Shown here: positions 10,440-22,400 of the stretch, piece after piece
How the letters are laid out: each line of letters starts with the position of its first letter
Position numbering within the stretch: the first letter of the stretch is position 1
Made by a program: the position numbers and the translations under genes
Notes under the pieces: generated by a model
Databases searched by the model: none
Seen by the model: only the letters and a program-made list of their open reading frames with translations
Told to the model about the DNA's origin: nothing
Assembly (NCBI RefSeq): GCF_030272615.1
Contig: NC_081407.1
Coordinates: 102,405,897-102,469,896, forward strand
Direction: 5' to 3'
DNA: 64,000 nt
Origin: Cryptomeria japonica
Taxonomy: Eukaryota; Streptophyta; Pinopsida; Cupressales; Cupressaceae

Positions 10440-10975
10440 ATGTAACTAACCCCTAAGTTGGGCTAGAAGAGGACAAAAAATATCAATGATCTATATTTTT
10501 CAAGTAATTAGCTTTGAGAACAAGAGACCAATATTTATTAACTTCAAGAATATTCCAACCAAATCCAACCATCATAACATTATCAAACAATTGCAGTCTC
10601 CTAATACCAAGACCTCTTTGCTTCTTAGGTTTACAAACATTCTCAAATTTTACTAAAGTAATTATTGAATTTTCTTCAGTGGTTATCCAAAGAAATTATT
10701 TCTAACTGTGTTCAATCCTTCCATCTTTAAAAGGTATAATCTTAAATAAGGACAAATAGTAAACTAGAATGTTTTGCAAAGAAGCTTTCAACAATTTATA
10801 TTTACCAGCTTGACTTAACAACTTCCCTTCATAGCCTATCAACTTCTTTATACCCTTTTCACAATAGTATATTTTATTTACAAATTCTGATTGAAGAGGG
10901 TTTGAGGTTATATATTTCATCTTAGATTTGATGTGTATGGTTGTCGTTAAATAAATTGGAATGAATATTTTAATC
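10440..10975 (-). pseudogene. LINE reverse-transcriptase C-terminal fragment
   Basis: On the minus strand a frame reads through the region after the RT active site of plant LINEs: a YEGKLLSQAGKYKLLKASLQ block, YYLSLFKIP-like residues, FLW, a VCKPKKQRGLGIRRLQLFD block, then a W...SLVLKANYL block. These match the well-conserved 'GK.LS.AG...L.K.VLQ...Y.....IP' and 'P...GGLGIR.L...N.ALL.K..W' signatures of plant non-LTR RTs. At least two stops interrupt it (around 10700). It has the same polarity as the endonuclease fragment at 1-815, but the intervening DNA does not connect them. Confidence 0.75.
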
Positions 10976-11059
10976 TAGGATATTATAAACCTATTATACC
11001 ATGGTTGTAATCCTCTTGAAGATGTTCCTATTAGATGCTTGTAATTTTTTTTTCCTTGT

Positions 11060-11581
11060 TTAGCTAACATGCTACATAAAACCTTATGTCACTATGAACA
11101 GTATTTCTTCTATCAAATTCACACATGACTTGTACATAGACATTTTACACTATCTTAAATGTAATATAAGATTATGTATCACATGACCAAGTCAAATTGT
11201 CAATCCACCTAAACATTGGGTACAAATTTTCCTTCAAGATCGTCCAAGATATTTTTTTGTCAATTCCTCCTTTATAAGAAAACATTTGGCTTAGGTACCA
11301 CAACAAATGTTTTCTTTTCCATCAAATTCATGTAGGACTTGAAATATGACCTTTTCACTTTAACTTATATTGTTCATATATTTTACCACTTAATTTTCAA
11401 CCTTTTGACTAAGTTCAAGAGTTGACTTAAGTCTTTCCAATCCACTTACACTAAGGTACAATTCCCTTCAAAATTCTTCATTTGGATGTTTATGATTTTC
11501 TCCCTTGTTGTGAAACCTTAAGCTTAGATGTCATGACAACGACATCTATTCTATCAAATACACTCAAAATGCATTTGAAAA
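11060..11581. repeat. Degenerate tandem repeat, about 210-240 bp period (left part)
   Basis: Recurrent strings: CTATCAAATTCACACATGAC near 11110, CCATCAAATTCATGTAGGAC near 11318, CTATCAAATACACTC near 11549; and TCAATCCACCTAAACATTGG (11199) against TCCAATCCACTTACACTAAGG (11437), each followed by GGTACAA...CCTTCAA. The third unit is interrupted by the LTR element at 11582 and resumes at 13830. Confidence 0.55.
11577..11581. repeat. Target-site duplication GAAAA (left)
   Basis: GAAAA here and at 13825-13829 flank the 2.24-kb LTR element. Confidence 0.75.
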
Positions 11582-11910
11582 TATTGGAGTTGAGGAAAAA
11601 TCAATTCTACAACTCCCAAAGATCACCTGCATGCAAACCTGTCATAGAAGGAGAGAAGCAAAAAAGCTATGGAGGCCGGAATTCAGAGATCCAGAAAAGA
11701 GGAGTCATATTAATCGTGCAACAAGAATGCAATTCAATAATTATAGTTGTTATGAAAATGCAAAGAGAGAATCCTTATAAGAGGATACTCAAAACCCTAA
11801 AGGAGAAAACCCTAAAGAATTATAAGATTCCTAAGTTTATCTTAAGCATAGAGTATAATAGACTAATAGTTAAATAAATCATTATTAGATAATAAAAGAT
11901 AACTCCAACA
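11582..11910 (-). repeat. 3' LTR of the non-autonomous element
   Basis: 329 bp, matching 13496-13824 with scattered substitutions. One terminal base of the canonical TG/CA is mutated (TATTGG in both copies). Confidence 0.8.
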
Positions 11911-11920
11911 CCCCCCCTTA
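11911..11920 (-). other. Polypurine tract of the non-autonomous element
   Basis: TAAGGGGGGG on the minus strand, directly against the 3' LTR; it primes plus-strand DNA synthesis. Confidence 0.7.
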
Positions 11921-13480
11921 ATATGAACTTAGGGAGTAGCTAAAAAACAAGTAAGGACTAAAAAAACATGTAAAAAATGAAGGAAAGTAACAATGGGTCT
12001 CGACAACTAGGCCTGATGAGGTACCCAAGTACAATAAAATCTCTGTAAAATGGAGAAAAAGGAGAAAACCCTGTGGGAAAAAAAATCCTCTCCAATAAGA
12101 GATGAAAGCTCAAGTGAAGGACTAAGAAGCCTCCAAACAAGAGTGTTCCAAAAGATATTAACAAAAAGACGAGAATGAAGAACATCACTGAAGCATAAAA
12201 TAGCTGCAAACACTGTTGAAGAGTAACTACTGATCTGAAGAAACTCCACTGAAATAGAACATGACTAGGTAGAGAAGACTGTAATCTGCATGAGTGCCCT
12301 CAAATGACACTACTTGAATCAGATGGAAAACAAAGGCAAACAAATGAACTTGAAGATACAGATGGCATGAAACACCAAAGCCTGAAGAGTTGATCAATTG
12401 AACCAAGGAAGCATTAGAACCAACAAGATAAACCTCCCCATAATGCTGAAAAGGGAGAGGGATAGGTACACTGAAAAGAACGGCCAACAAGACCTGCATG
12501 ACGAAGAACCAGGAACATCGAAGGTGTAGAGAAAGTACATAGTGTCATGGAAGGAACACTCACTTAACACACGTCATGAGGCTAATTTCGTGGAAGGAAC
12601 ACTTACTTGACAAAGGTAGATGGCAAAAAAAAGGCAAACATCAACCCCCACATGGAACTTTATAAGTAGTGCATGTACAATAAGGCACAAGATGTGCAAG
12701 ATCCCAAGTATACAATGCATGGTAGTATTTTATCTCAGTGTGTTTGCATAAATAAAATGCACAATGATCAAAAGAGATAGAAGACTAGAAATAGAAAGAA
12801 CAACCAAAGATGAGACATCCTACTCAAAGAAAGAGATCCCAGGACTTAAAACATCCAAGATATTCACTAGAGTGCTGAAAAGAAAAAAACTAAATAAAAT
12901 ATACCTTGAAAAGAATCTGGAAAGAAAACTCATATGAATGGAAAGAAGATAGAACAATATTTCCAACGATATAAAGTTTTCAAAAAAGAAGTTCGGATGC
13001 TCAAGTTATGCGTCTCGGAGTGCAAAAAGGAACCTCTGGCTTTGACAGCAAAAAATGCCATCAAAAAAACAAAATCAAAAGTTCAAACCTCCAGATCTAG
13101 ATAGAGATTGAAAAGATTTTCGACGATATAAGGTTTTTGAAAAAGCGCCTTCATATGACCAAGTTCTAGCCAAAAGAAAAAAACCCCTCTTTTCTGACGT
13201 ATTTGCAGGTACAGTAATATGGATTTTTGTGCCTCGTAAAGTGTGCCAATAAAAAATCATGGCCCAGATTCCCTTTTCACCGAAATAGATCAAATGATAT
13301 ATCAAAATTCATGGAATCGACCTCCTGAATCCAACCATGAGGTCCTTTTGGCACCAAAATGTACCAAAAAATCAGCTACCCACATAAATTGAATAAAGCA
13401 ACTGCACAAACCCCCGAATACAAAGATCTGAAAAATAAGGCCCAAAACCTCTCATGAAGAGAATAGGGGCATGCAGATCT

Positions 13481-13495
13481 GGAGCTTTGATACCA
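13481..13495 (-). other. Primer-binding site of the non-autonomous element
   Basis: TGGTATCAAAGCTCC on the minus strand abuts the 5' LTR with no gap. It resembles the initiator-methionine tRNA site TGGTATCAGAGC common in plant Copia elements. Confidence 0.75.
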
Positions 13496-13824
13496 TATTG
13501 GAGTTGAGGAAAAATCAACTCTACAGCTCCCAAAGATCACCTGCATGCAAACCTGTCACAAAAGGAGAGAGCCAAAAAAGCTATGGAAGCCAGAATTCAG
13601 AGATCCAAAAAAGAGGAGTCATATTGATTTTGCAACAAGAATGCAATTCAATGATTATAGTTATTATGAAAATACAAAGAGAGAATCCTTATAAGAGGAT
13701 ACTCGAAACCCTAAAGGAGAAAACCCTAAAGAATTATAAGATTCCTAAGTTTAGCTTAAACATAGAGTATAATAGACTAATAATTAAATAAATAATTATT
13801 AACTAATAAAAGATAACTCCAACA
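13496..13824 (-). repeat. 5' LTR of the non-autonomous element
   Basis: 329-bp partner of 11582-11910; followed by target duplication GAAAA at 13825-13829. Confidence 0.8.
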
Positions 13825-13829
13825 GAAAA

Positions 13830-13940
13830 ATTTAGATTTTATCTTTTAATTATCATCAAGTTTTGAATCCCATAAGTTTTAATCCACAATCAAGCTCAAG
13901 AAACAATGCATACAATTGCCTTCAAAATCCTCTAGCTAGT
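13830..13940. repeat. Remainder of the third degenerate tandem unit
   Basis: CATACAATTGCCTTCAAAATCC here continues the pattern GGTACAATTCCCTTCAAAATTC seen near 11455, showing that the LTR element landed inside the repeat. Confidence 0.45.
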
Positions 13941-15865
13941 TGTGTAGGAGAAAAAGTGAGACTAAGCAAACAAGCCCTAATCCCACTCTTATGTACACAC
14001 TGTGGAATACGAAAGAGCCTAGGGATGTAACACACTTTGGCTACTTCTTGTGAGGAAGAGAGAGCCAAGGATTACCTCTTAGGGTTTCTATTCCATTGTT
14101 GTAAATGAGGAGTAGAAGTGAAGAAAAGTGCAGATTTGAATGAACAATCTAGAATGCAAGTATACACAAACAACCCTAATCTGAAAATGCAAAACTGAAA
14201 CTAATTGATACACATCTAAAAAGTACAGATTAGGAAGTAAATCAAGGGTGCACCTATACTAGAAATATGAGTCAAAATGTCAGGGATAGGAGTGCCACAC
14301 CCCTGTCCTGATTCTACAATTGATCAACTAGGATATGAAGATCCTGAACTATTGTCCTGCCAAAATCTGTCTAAAATTGGGAGGACCAAGGCACCACACC
14401 CCTTTCTTGGGCAGGACCAGGGCATCATGACCCTATCCCAGCGATTTCTGCTCAAAATTGATCCTCGGGACTGTGTATGTGTGCTTTGCCAGACCTGAAA
14501 TTGCCAACGATGATTAGATCCATTACTTGCACCTGTAATTGAAAATAGGGTTTTGGGTGGCTATATAGGGTTTTGCCTTAGTCAAACCCCTATTTTGGTG
14601 ATTTCTACCTCAACAAATAGCCGACTTGTATAGTAAAATAGTGTGTGCAAGAATCTTGTGTGTGTGCAAGACCCTAAAATGATGAATGCAAACAATCTAG
14701 AGTAACCCTATGCTTTCAAGAGTAAACCCTAAATGTTTGTAATTGACAAAGTAAATTTTCTAAACTAATTATGCTAAGTGATCTAAAGCATAAATGTAGA
14801 TCAAATTGATGTAACGAAGCTCATACAAAGACATGGAAACAACATGAAATCATACCCAACCCCAAGGGAGAGGTACAAGCCAATCTTCAGTCGATGATCT
14901 CCTATTGCTTTCCTACATCTTCAAAAGCCCCCAATTGATGAAAGAATGCTTGATGAATTCTTGATAGATGTTGTTGAATATTGTTGAAGACTCTAAAAGA
15001 TCTTCTCTTTCGCTGCATAGAAAGATCCTTGTAATCACTAGCTTCTTATTCCAAAAACCTCTTAGGCCTTCAAATGAAGAAAGAGAGCTCTTATGTATGA
15101 AACCCTAGATCTTAATTTCATCTTTAGACCGACCTAGGATTTGAATTTTCTACAAATTTCTCAAGGTTAAGCATTATAATATTATATAATTATGCCCTTG
15201 AAATTTAGGGGAAAATGTTGAGGACCATGCTACACTTGCACATGGTCTGACCAACTTTTCACCAAATTTCCAAGGTCGTTAGATATGATGATATTAGAGT
15301 GAATCCTTAGTTTATGGTTGATTTTGATTTGTCTTGACATGTGAAATTGGGCCTTAAAGGTCGAAATAAGATGTAATTAGGGTTTATGATTTAATAATTT
15401 ATTGGAGGAATAAAATAAGAAGAGGCACACTTAGGGTAAAGGGCCCAACTTTATAATGTATGAAGTTATGAAATATGAATTTAGATTTAATTTAATTAAT
15501 TAATTAAATGCTTAAAGGGAATTAGAAATGCAAGATGCAAAACACACTAAAGCGGGTGGTAACCAAGCGTGGAATTGTACCACCCTAGAAAGGGTGTACA
15601 ATTTATGATGCTAAATTTAGCCCCCACTTTAGCGGTCATATGACACTATGTACATATGCAAGCTAAAGTACAAAAAAGTAAACATTATTTGACAAAAGAT
15701 ATATCCATAAGTTGTCGGACGAAGCCCCCAACGGTATTTGGATTACATAGTTATAAACCGCACCCTACAAAACCACATGTTAGATCACAAAATCACCTAA
15801 TGCTTATGAAGGAATGTGATGAAATTTGTGGGTAGCTATATTGCCCCCCTATTTCGACTTGCTTA
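13941..15865 (+). repeat. LTR-like repeat, possibly a solo LTR
   Basis: Starts TGTGTAGGAGAAAAAGTGAG, the same start as the foldback repeat at 56803, and contains a promoter-like TATA box at 14561-14568 and several 'aaaccctaa' strings typical of plant leaders. The flanking word CTAGT is present both just before 13941 and near 15861, but the right end lacks a clean CA, so the boundary is tentative. There is no coding potential. The tail (15595-15860) has C-rich strings and then grades into unrecognised DNA. Confidence 0.35.
14561..14568 (+). promoter_or_regulatory. TATA box inside the LTR-like repeat
   Basis: GGCTATATAGGG context, a good plant TATA box, placed about 620 bp after the presumed LTR start, consistent with a U3/R boundary. 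Not tested further. Confidence 0.35.
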
Positions 15866-16383
15866 CTAGTGAGGTGAAACAAGGTATCATGTTTACCACA
15901 ACGAATTGTGATAAAGATCTTGATGAGAAATATTCACAATAAGGATCGATTGCACATCAAAGCGCTTTATAGAACAAATCTGGAGCAAGAGAGAGAATTC
16001 ATGATCCCGACGCCGCCGATGGCACAAAAATCAGAGCTCCCTAGCTCAAGTTATGATAAATTAAGTGAAAAGAGCAAAATTATCATTTTTTAATTTAAAA
16101 TTATAAAAATGTGAAAAGTGCATACCTCATAAATATGAAAGTGACACTTTCATTTATCACTTTTTTTTACTATTTGCACTATTCATTGTAGAGGGCCCAT
16201 GTGACAACTATTATGCCTCGACATTGACTCGAGCGACCCACGCGGATAGAGATCCTGTGCTAGGGCATGGTGGCCGATAGACCACTTGACGAGGTGAGTT
16301 GACCATTTGTTGACTAGTGTTGACTTTTTCATTTGAATTTGACTTTTAGAATGATGATGTCAGCATCCCTGATTAGGCACATG
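15866..16383. other. Unassigned stretch upstream of the PMD pseudogene
   Basis: A 61-codon frame at 15908-16093 has no recognisable domain. TTGACTNGTTGACT-type strings occur near 16300. I see no promoter or exon that I would defend. Confidence 0.4.
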
Positions 16384-16510
16384 CCCCCTGTCCGGAAACC
16401 ATGGTTCCATAGGGTGCTCTAGTCCTCCCTAGGCACCTTGGTCCCATCTGGGTGCCCTGGTCCTCCCAAGGTGCCATGGTCCCTAGGGCCCTAGTCCCTG
16501 CTTGGGGTGA
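16384..16510. repeat. Degenerate short tandem repeat (about 22 bp)
   Basis: Repeated variants of GGTGCYCTGGTCCTCCC and CCATGGTYCC; GC-rich against an AT-rich background. Confidence 0.5.
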
Positions 16511-16539
16511 TCGAGGGTTGCAAGGGATCAAGAAGCTAA

Positions 16540-17587
16540 TGTTAAGGGTAGATAGAATGATGTTTTTGATTAGATGATGATGATTGATGAGCGATTACTA
16601 ATGATTGGATTATTTTATTTTGCAAATTATCCCCTACATGAGAGAGCACACTGCTGGGCATACATTTTGGAGCCTTTGGAGTCAGATTCTGAGCCTTATG
16701 TCGGAAGATAGAGAGATGATACATGTAGTAGGACTATGGTATGTGATGGTCATGCCCTCCATCAAGTTCCATCTTGTGATGTTGATGACATTGATGGAGA
16801 GATTGGATGCCAATACTTCCACTTTCTCCTACTAGTGGGAGAGATTATGATCACTCTAGAGGACGTGTACTGCATACTTCATCTACATAGTGAGGTACCG
16901 AGCTAATCGTACTGCTACCAACTACATAAGGGAGAAGATATACTGTGTTGGGAGAGAGATGCCTGGTGAGACGAGAGGCCCCATCATGATCAATTGGCTT
17001 CTTCACCCCACCAGTGAGGTACCATTAGTGAGACAACTGATGATAGCTACCATAGAATTAGTCATGTTCCCTCATGGGAATGACACACACATGCATGTAG
17101 GTCTCACTTATGTGGTGAGATCTATGGAGATACATAGGAGGGTATTTTCCTAGGAGCAGAACATGCTAGCCCACCTCTGTCATGACCTAGGAGATTATGT
17201 GTTCGGACAACGATGTAGCTTGATGACCTGCACACTGCTACAAATATGGATACTTGAGCATATCACATGCATTAGACCAGCTGGGGCTCCCATTGATTTG
17301 GTTCTGGAGCTGCCTAAGGTGTTTGCCTATCCTCTTACCCCTGAGTGGCGGTTCAAAGACTTGCTCTATTAGAGGGTGACTTTTGAGAGATTGACATCGG
17401 ATGTGATCAAATGGAGGCCCTACCTCAGGATGCATAGGTGGGAAGGTATACATAGGTAGTTGTTTTTCATTCAAAGAAACCATCTTTTGGAGGGACGATA
17501 TAGCCACATTGTAGTCCCATTCTACTTTGACCGAGTACGACAACAGTTTGGGTTTGAGCAGTGTGTCCCTACAGACGTGCCCATATA
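16540..17587 (+). pseudogene. Plant mobile domain (PMD) gene, 5' part, broken
   Basis: Frames here spell the aminotransferase-like plant mobile domain found in MAIN/MAIL-type plant proteins and in some transposons: LMERLDANTSTF in one frame, then GEIMITLEDVYCIL in a shifted frame (frameshift near 16820), then LAHLCHDLGDYVFG, CTLLQIWILEHI, WRPYLRM and FDRVRQQFGFEQCVP in a third frame. Stops fall at 16904, 17151, 17370 and 17457. The gene is cut at 17587 by a Copia element and resumes at 28827. PMD proteins act in the nucleus in genome maintenance and silencing; some copies are carried by mobile elements, so this could be a host paralogue or transposon cargo. Confidence 0.7.
17583..17587. repeat. 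Target-site duplication ATATA (left, Copia)
   Basis: ATATA here and at 28822-28826 flank the Copia element. Collapsing them restores the PMD frame. Confidence 0.75.
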
Positions 17588-18590
17588 TTGGTATTATGGA
17601 TGTGTTGCATTAGTTTTGTCATTGATGTCAACACTTATCCTTCTGGAGATCTATGGTTATGTTGAACCAGCACATTGTTGTTCACCGCCATGTTTAGTGA
17701 CTTATGCTCAATCATCGGTATATTGTTCACATGCACTAAGGATGACTTGTTATCATTTGAAGATCACTTGGTTATGTCGAAGACATGGTTTGGATACTTG
17801 GTTTTGGTATTTTGGTTATTGATCTAATCGGGTTGATATATTTCCTATTACCAGCAAATTGCTCTAGGCTATGCACCGACACACGTTATCTATTCCAGAT
17901 CAGCATGACATGTTATGGAGATGATTTATTGATTGAATATTGTTGTAAATGTATTGAGCCGACATGATGCATCACATATTGACTTATTTAATTGTAATAT
18001 TCTTAGTAAGTCGACCTACTCATTTGGTCTTAGGCTTGGTATATATGTAAGATCTCATTTGTGAGATTAGGAGATGATATAGTAATATTGTAGTATTTGG
18101 TATAAGCGAATATAAGCAGAGATATTCATGCAGGCATCATTTGAAGGTTCAAGGAAGGTTTGAAGGTGATTATCAGAGCTTAACCAGTATTGAATCCAAC
18201 ATTAGAGATGCTACTTTGAGCAGTACATTATCATTGGATTTAACCATCCAATTGTAGTCAGTGTGACTCCTATCTTGTGATTGAGCAGTTAGCTCTAGGA
18301 GGTTGGCCTTTCTGCATGTGCAGACCCCATTTATGTACACATACCATCTACAGTAGTATCATTTGATTGTGGGTAAGATTTCCCACCATGGTTTTTCCCC
18401 TTAGAGGATTTCCACGTACAAATCTTTGTGTTATGTGTTGTGGATATTGTTTCTCTTTCTGTTTCATGCATTAAGTTTCACTGGTATTAATATTTATTGC
18501 TAATCTATCAATCGGAATTAAGTTTGGTTTACCGGTATTATGCATCAAGTTTAATTAAGTTATATTTGGGTTGAAATTAATAAGACAACT
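17588..18590 (+). repeat. 5' LTR of Copia (both ends eroded)
   Basis: Matches 27779-28821 from TTGGTATTATGG onward; the terminal TG is missing, and about 40 bp at the 3' end (C-rich TTCACCCCCCC tail in the other LTR) is deleted. Ends near AAGACAACT. Confidence 0.8.
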
Positions 18591-18597
18591 AAAATTA

Positions 18598-18605
18598 ATC
18601 AGAGC
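18598..18605 (+). other. Remnant of the Copia primer-binding site
   Basis: ATCAGAGC, the 3' part of the usual TGGTATCAGAGC site; the first bases are lost with the LTR end. Confidence 0.55.
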
Positions 18606-18648
18606 TAAGTCCTCTTTTTGCAGAAGTCTAACAGCTTGAGGAGATTCT

Positions 18649-19197
18649 ATGGCAACAAACATTTTCAAGAAGGATAGTCTGGAACTTGATGGAACCAACT
18701 ATGGTATATGGAAGATTAGAATGGAGACATATCTGAATTGAATTGGAAAAGACATATGTGATGTTACAAAGAATGGCTATGTTGGTCCTACACCAAATCA
18801 ACCTAATCCACCAACATTGGGTAAGGATGAAGAGAATGATTGCAAAGAAAGAGAAGCAATTTTGAGTGCACTGTCAGATCAACAAATCATGAGATTATCA
18901 GACCGATCTATTGCTAAAGATATTTGGGATAAATTAGAGACATTGAATGAAGGAGATACCACTATTGAAATTGCAAAACTGGAATGCTTCCCGGTCAGGT
19001 ATGAAAATTTGAAAATGGAAGAAGATGAAAGAATTTTTACTTTTATGGAAAGGGTTAATGAAATTGTTTTGGGAATACAGTGTTGTGGAGGATCCTTAAG
19101 TGAAGATGAAATTATTTCTTAAGTTTTAAGAGCATTGCCACCAGCATACAAAATGAAAGTAACTACTATTAATAAGTTGAGAACAATGCTTAATACA
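18649..19197 (+). pseudogene. Copia gag, N-terminal part
   Basis: Begins with ATG followed by a residue pattern typical of plant Copia gag (LDGTNYGIWKIRMETYL, the DUF4219 start) and continues with ILSALSDQ, AKDIWDKLE and LKMEEDERIFTFMERVNEI blocks, then LRALPPAYK. In-frame stops at 18739 (TGA) and 19120 (TAA). It ends abruptly at 19197, where hammerhead-array sequence begins; the zinc-knuckle C-terminus does not reappear on the other side. Confidence 0.8.
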
Positions 19198-19278
19198 GTT
19201 CTAAGAGATTTCCACAATCTATCATATAATCAAGAGAGAATTTCCGGATTTGATTGTGTGAAAGATTTTAGCATCAAC

Positions 19279-19310
19279 GCTTTGGATCACACTCTGTGAT
19301 TCATCATTAG
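19279..19310 (-). ncRNA. Hammerhead core, array unit A (decayed)
   Basis: Stem II (GAATCAC/GTGATCC type, with mismatch) is present, but the core reads CTAATGA and AAAGC, so catalysis is not expected. Confidence 0.45.
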
Positions 19311-19425
19311 GATTAAAATTCCCTCCCATGAAGGGTATAAATCAGTTCTAAGAGATTTCCACAATCCATCATATAATCAAGAGAGCATTTCTGGATTTGA
19401 TTGTGTGAAAGATTTTAGCATCAAT

Positions 19426-19457
19426 GTTTTGGATCACACTCTGTGATCCATCATCAG
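19426..19457 (-). ncRNA. Hammerhead core, array unit B (partly decayed)
   Basis: CTGATGA intact and a perfect 7-bp stem II GGATCAC/GTGATCC, but AAAAC replaces GAAAC. Confidence 0.5.
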
Positions 19458-19461
19458 AATG

Positions 19462-19466
19462 AAAAT
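19462..19466. repeat. Target-site duplication AAAAT (left, solo LTR)
   Basis: AAAAT here and at 23982-23986. Confidence 0.8.
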
Positions 19467-22400
19467 TGTAGTGCCCACCAAAATACCCCAGAGAAATATA
19501 GCTAAAAACATGCTAATTTAATTTTTTTTAAAACAATACAACACATAACATCACTTAAGCAATGCAGTGAGCACACAACAACAATTAAGTGTTATGAACA
19601 TAGAATAATTCACTCAAGATATTCAAACAATTACACAACCGGAATACAATAAATCATTTCTACTACTCCCTAGGGTATCTCAACAACATTACTTAATCTA
19701 CCTACATAAAGAATAAGCATTTACTTTCTTCTAGTTCAATACCTCATAATCTTAATCATTATACACACATAGGTGCAACATAGAAATACCTAACACTCAT
19801 GATATGCAACCTTCTTAATCTTTCATTTAATATGAGATTCTATCTTTCAATGCACCACTATTTCCTTTTTCACTTAGATTCATTTTATACACCAAGTCCA
19901 AATGTTCCTATTACCATTTACCAACCTTTTACTATAAACATTGACATACACATACCAAGATTAATCCCTTACATTGCATTAACATGATTTCCATTTAAAA
20001 TTAACTTCTACATAGTCATTTATAATTCCATGCTCATAGCATACTTATTACTTCATCATCATTCCAAAAGCACATAATGCAATACTCACAAAGTCTACTT
20101 AAACAATTTAACCCATAGCTCATTTAGTACTCATAAAATCTCTTACACTATATCAACTAACCAACAATCATCTCATTACAAATTAAGTAACTACATGAAT
20201 TCATCTCAACACAAATTAAGGTACAATATCCTAATTCCATAACAACTAATAGCATCCACCAAATGTAGATATAATTCTTAAACTATAACACATGATACAT
20301 TCTAATCCTTTCCTAAAAGACAAGAACTCATTTAATCGTCTTCCATACACTTACTAGTAATTTCCATTAATAAGATTAGTAATTCATTCATTAAGAACAT
20401 CCATACAATATTTTCATAAGGAACATTCTACTACATCCCAAACATTATAAGATTTTCAATCCTACCATTAGATCACTAACTATGAAGTATGATGATATAA
20501 TTTCATATTCTTTAATCACAACTCATAAACATGTCCTAAGATATCTTCCAAAATTACTCAAAATCATACATCCTATCAAGACATAACATTTCTTCTACTT
20601 AAACCATTAGTTAAAGACATCATTTCAAATCTAATACCATTATCATAACATTTACTCGATTTACTTATAACATGGCTCATCAAGAATACAAAATACATCA
20701 TTTCGTTTTAAACAACAATACTTATCCACATCTCATGCATCCATTTAATTTAATATAAATATGTTACAATACCACTTAAGGTTCATCATTACAATCACAT
20801 ACCATAACCAAAAGCTATTACTATAACTAGAACAGCATAATCATTTCTCATAAGCATGGCTTCTTTTACAACCGTTGCATAAGAATTTCATTACATAAAT
20901 CACATCATCATTTACATTCTTGCTGCAATTATTATCCATGAACTATCTAAAGAAGCATCCTCATCCACGCAAGAAGAATCCAAAGACAGGAACATCCCAA
21001 TGGTTTAAAAGCACCAACCACCTGACCATGTGGAACCAAAGGAACCACCCCCTGTGCTAGGAGATGACACAAGGTCCCAACACACACTCTACATCTAGGC
21101 TGACACTCAAAACCAAAAAGACTAACCAAACACATGTAGGAGTGGAGTGTCATCACATGCCATCCTCGTAACATAATAACACAAGGCACTAGCCTGATGG
21201 ACATGTGGAGCCATCTCAACCTATGAGAGACCAAGGGAGATTAGCTTACCGTCTTCACAACCTTCTCATGCTTATCCTAAAACATCCTCCCTAGGACATA
21301 AGTCATGAGACTCAAAACTATTCATTATCTTGTTTAAGTGAGTTATAATTTTTCCATCCCAATTAATTCATTATCAATGTTATCACTTGTTTACAAATCA
21401 TGGAAAACTCCAATGTGCCCTGGTGGTCTAGACTTCATGCATCCTTACAAGGAACCTTATGCTAGTCTATCTCTCATGACCTCGGTCATCACAAGGAAGC
21501 CCACTCCTCCTAACATGGCCCAACAACACATCGCAAGAGGCTCTACCAACATAAATACATTAAAATAATACTCAATGCAGCCACTAACTTCCACACATAC
21601 TCTCACAACATATGCAAGGCTACAACAACATCAATATAACAAAATGAGCCTCTTGGCTAGCAATAAACAAAGGCATATCAAGCTATCAAATGCTGCCATC
21701 AAATAGAAGATAACATCACAACAAGGCCTACTCACTTGCTGGTCCAAAATAGCATATATATTCACCTCAATCATCCATGGCCTATTCACATGGAAGAGGG
21801 TCTATAATGTCCACAATGGTGTAGAGGAGAAAATATACATAAGACCATCCAAATACATCAAAACTGATAAAAGCCAAATCTGGAAAATATAACAGCCCTC
21901 AAATAAAGCCTCTGGTACAAAAATTAATCCAAAAAATACCACACAATCAAGCAACTAGCAAATTAACCTACAAGAAAAAAACTACAGGAAAAACTAGTCC
22001 AAGCTTTTAATCCAATTTAAATCCAACCACCAACAATCTTAAAATTAATCTCAGAAATTCATTCACCAAAGATGCCAACCCCCGTGAATTCACAGGAAGG
22101 CCTATTTATAAAAAAAAAATAAAAATAAAATAAAACAAAACCAAGCAAAACCATCCTCCAATCAAAATATTCCAAAAACATTATATTTCATACCTACCTT
22201 CCCAAAGTTCAAGAAAATAAAATATATTTTCTACCTACCATAAACTTCCAGCCAATCAAATCCAAGGGTAGGTAAAATAAATTAAACCATTAACCCGGGG
22301 TGAAAATAACTTTTAAATAAAATAATATAAATTACCCCCTTTTAAATTACTTAATGGGTAAAATAATATTACCCAATAAATAAAATTCACTTCAACATTA

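Larger units (their letters stand above)
11582..13824 (-). mobile_element. Non-autonomous LTR retrotransposon, 2,243 bp
   Basis: Two 329-bp direct repeats (11582-11910 and 13496-13824) end in the inverted pair T(G/A)TTGGAGTT...AACTCCAACA. The primer-binding site and polypurine tract place it on the minus strand. The 1.58-kb interior has no gag or pol motif in any frame, so it must move by using another element's enzymes. The initiator-Met-type PBS suggests a Copia-like helper. It is LARD/TRIM-like in structure, but the family is not identified. Confidence 0.8.
19198..19466 (-). repeat. Hammerhead-motif tandem array, left half
   Basis: Two units of a 147-bp repeat (landmark GTGTGAAAG at 19256 and 19403). 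On the minus strand each unit holds a hammerhead-like core followed by the GGATTGTGGAAATCTC string shared with the PLE 3' end at 6617-6644. The array has no coding capacity of its own. Confidence 0.8.
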
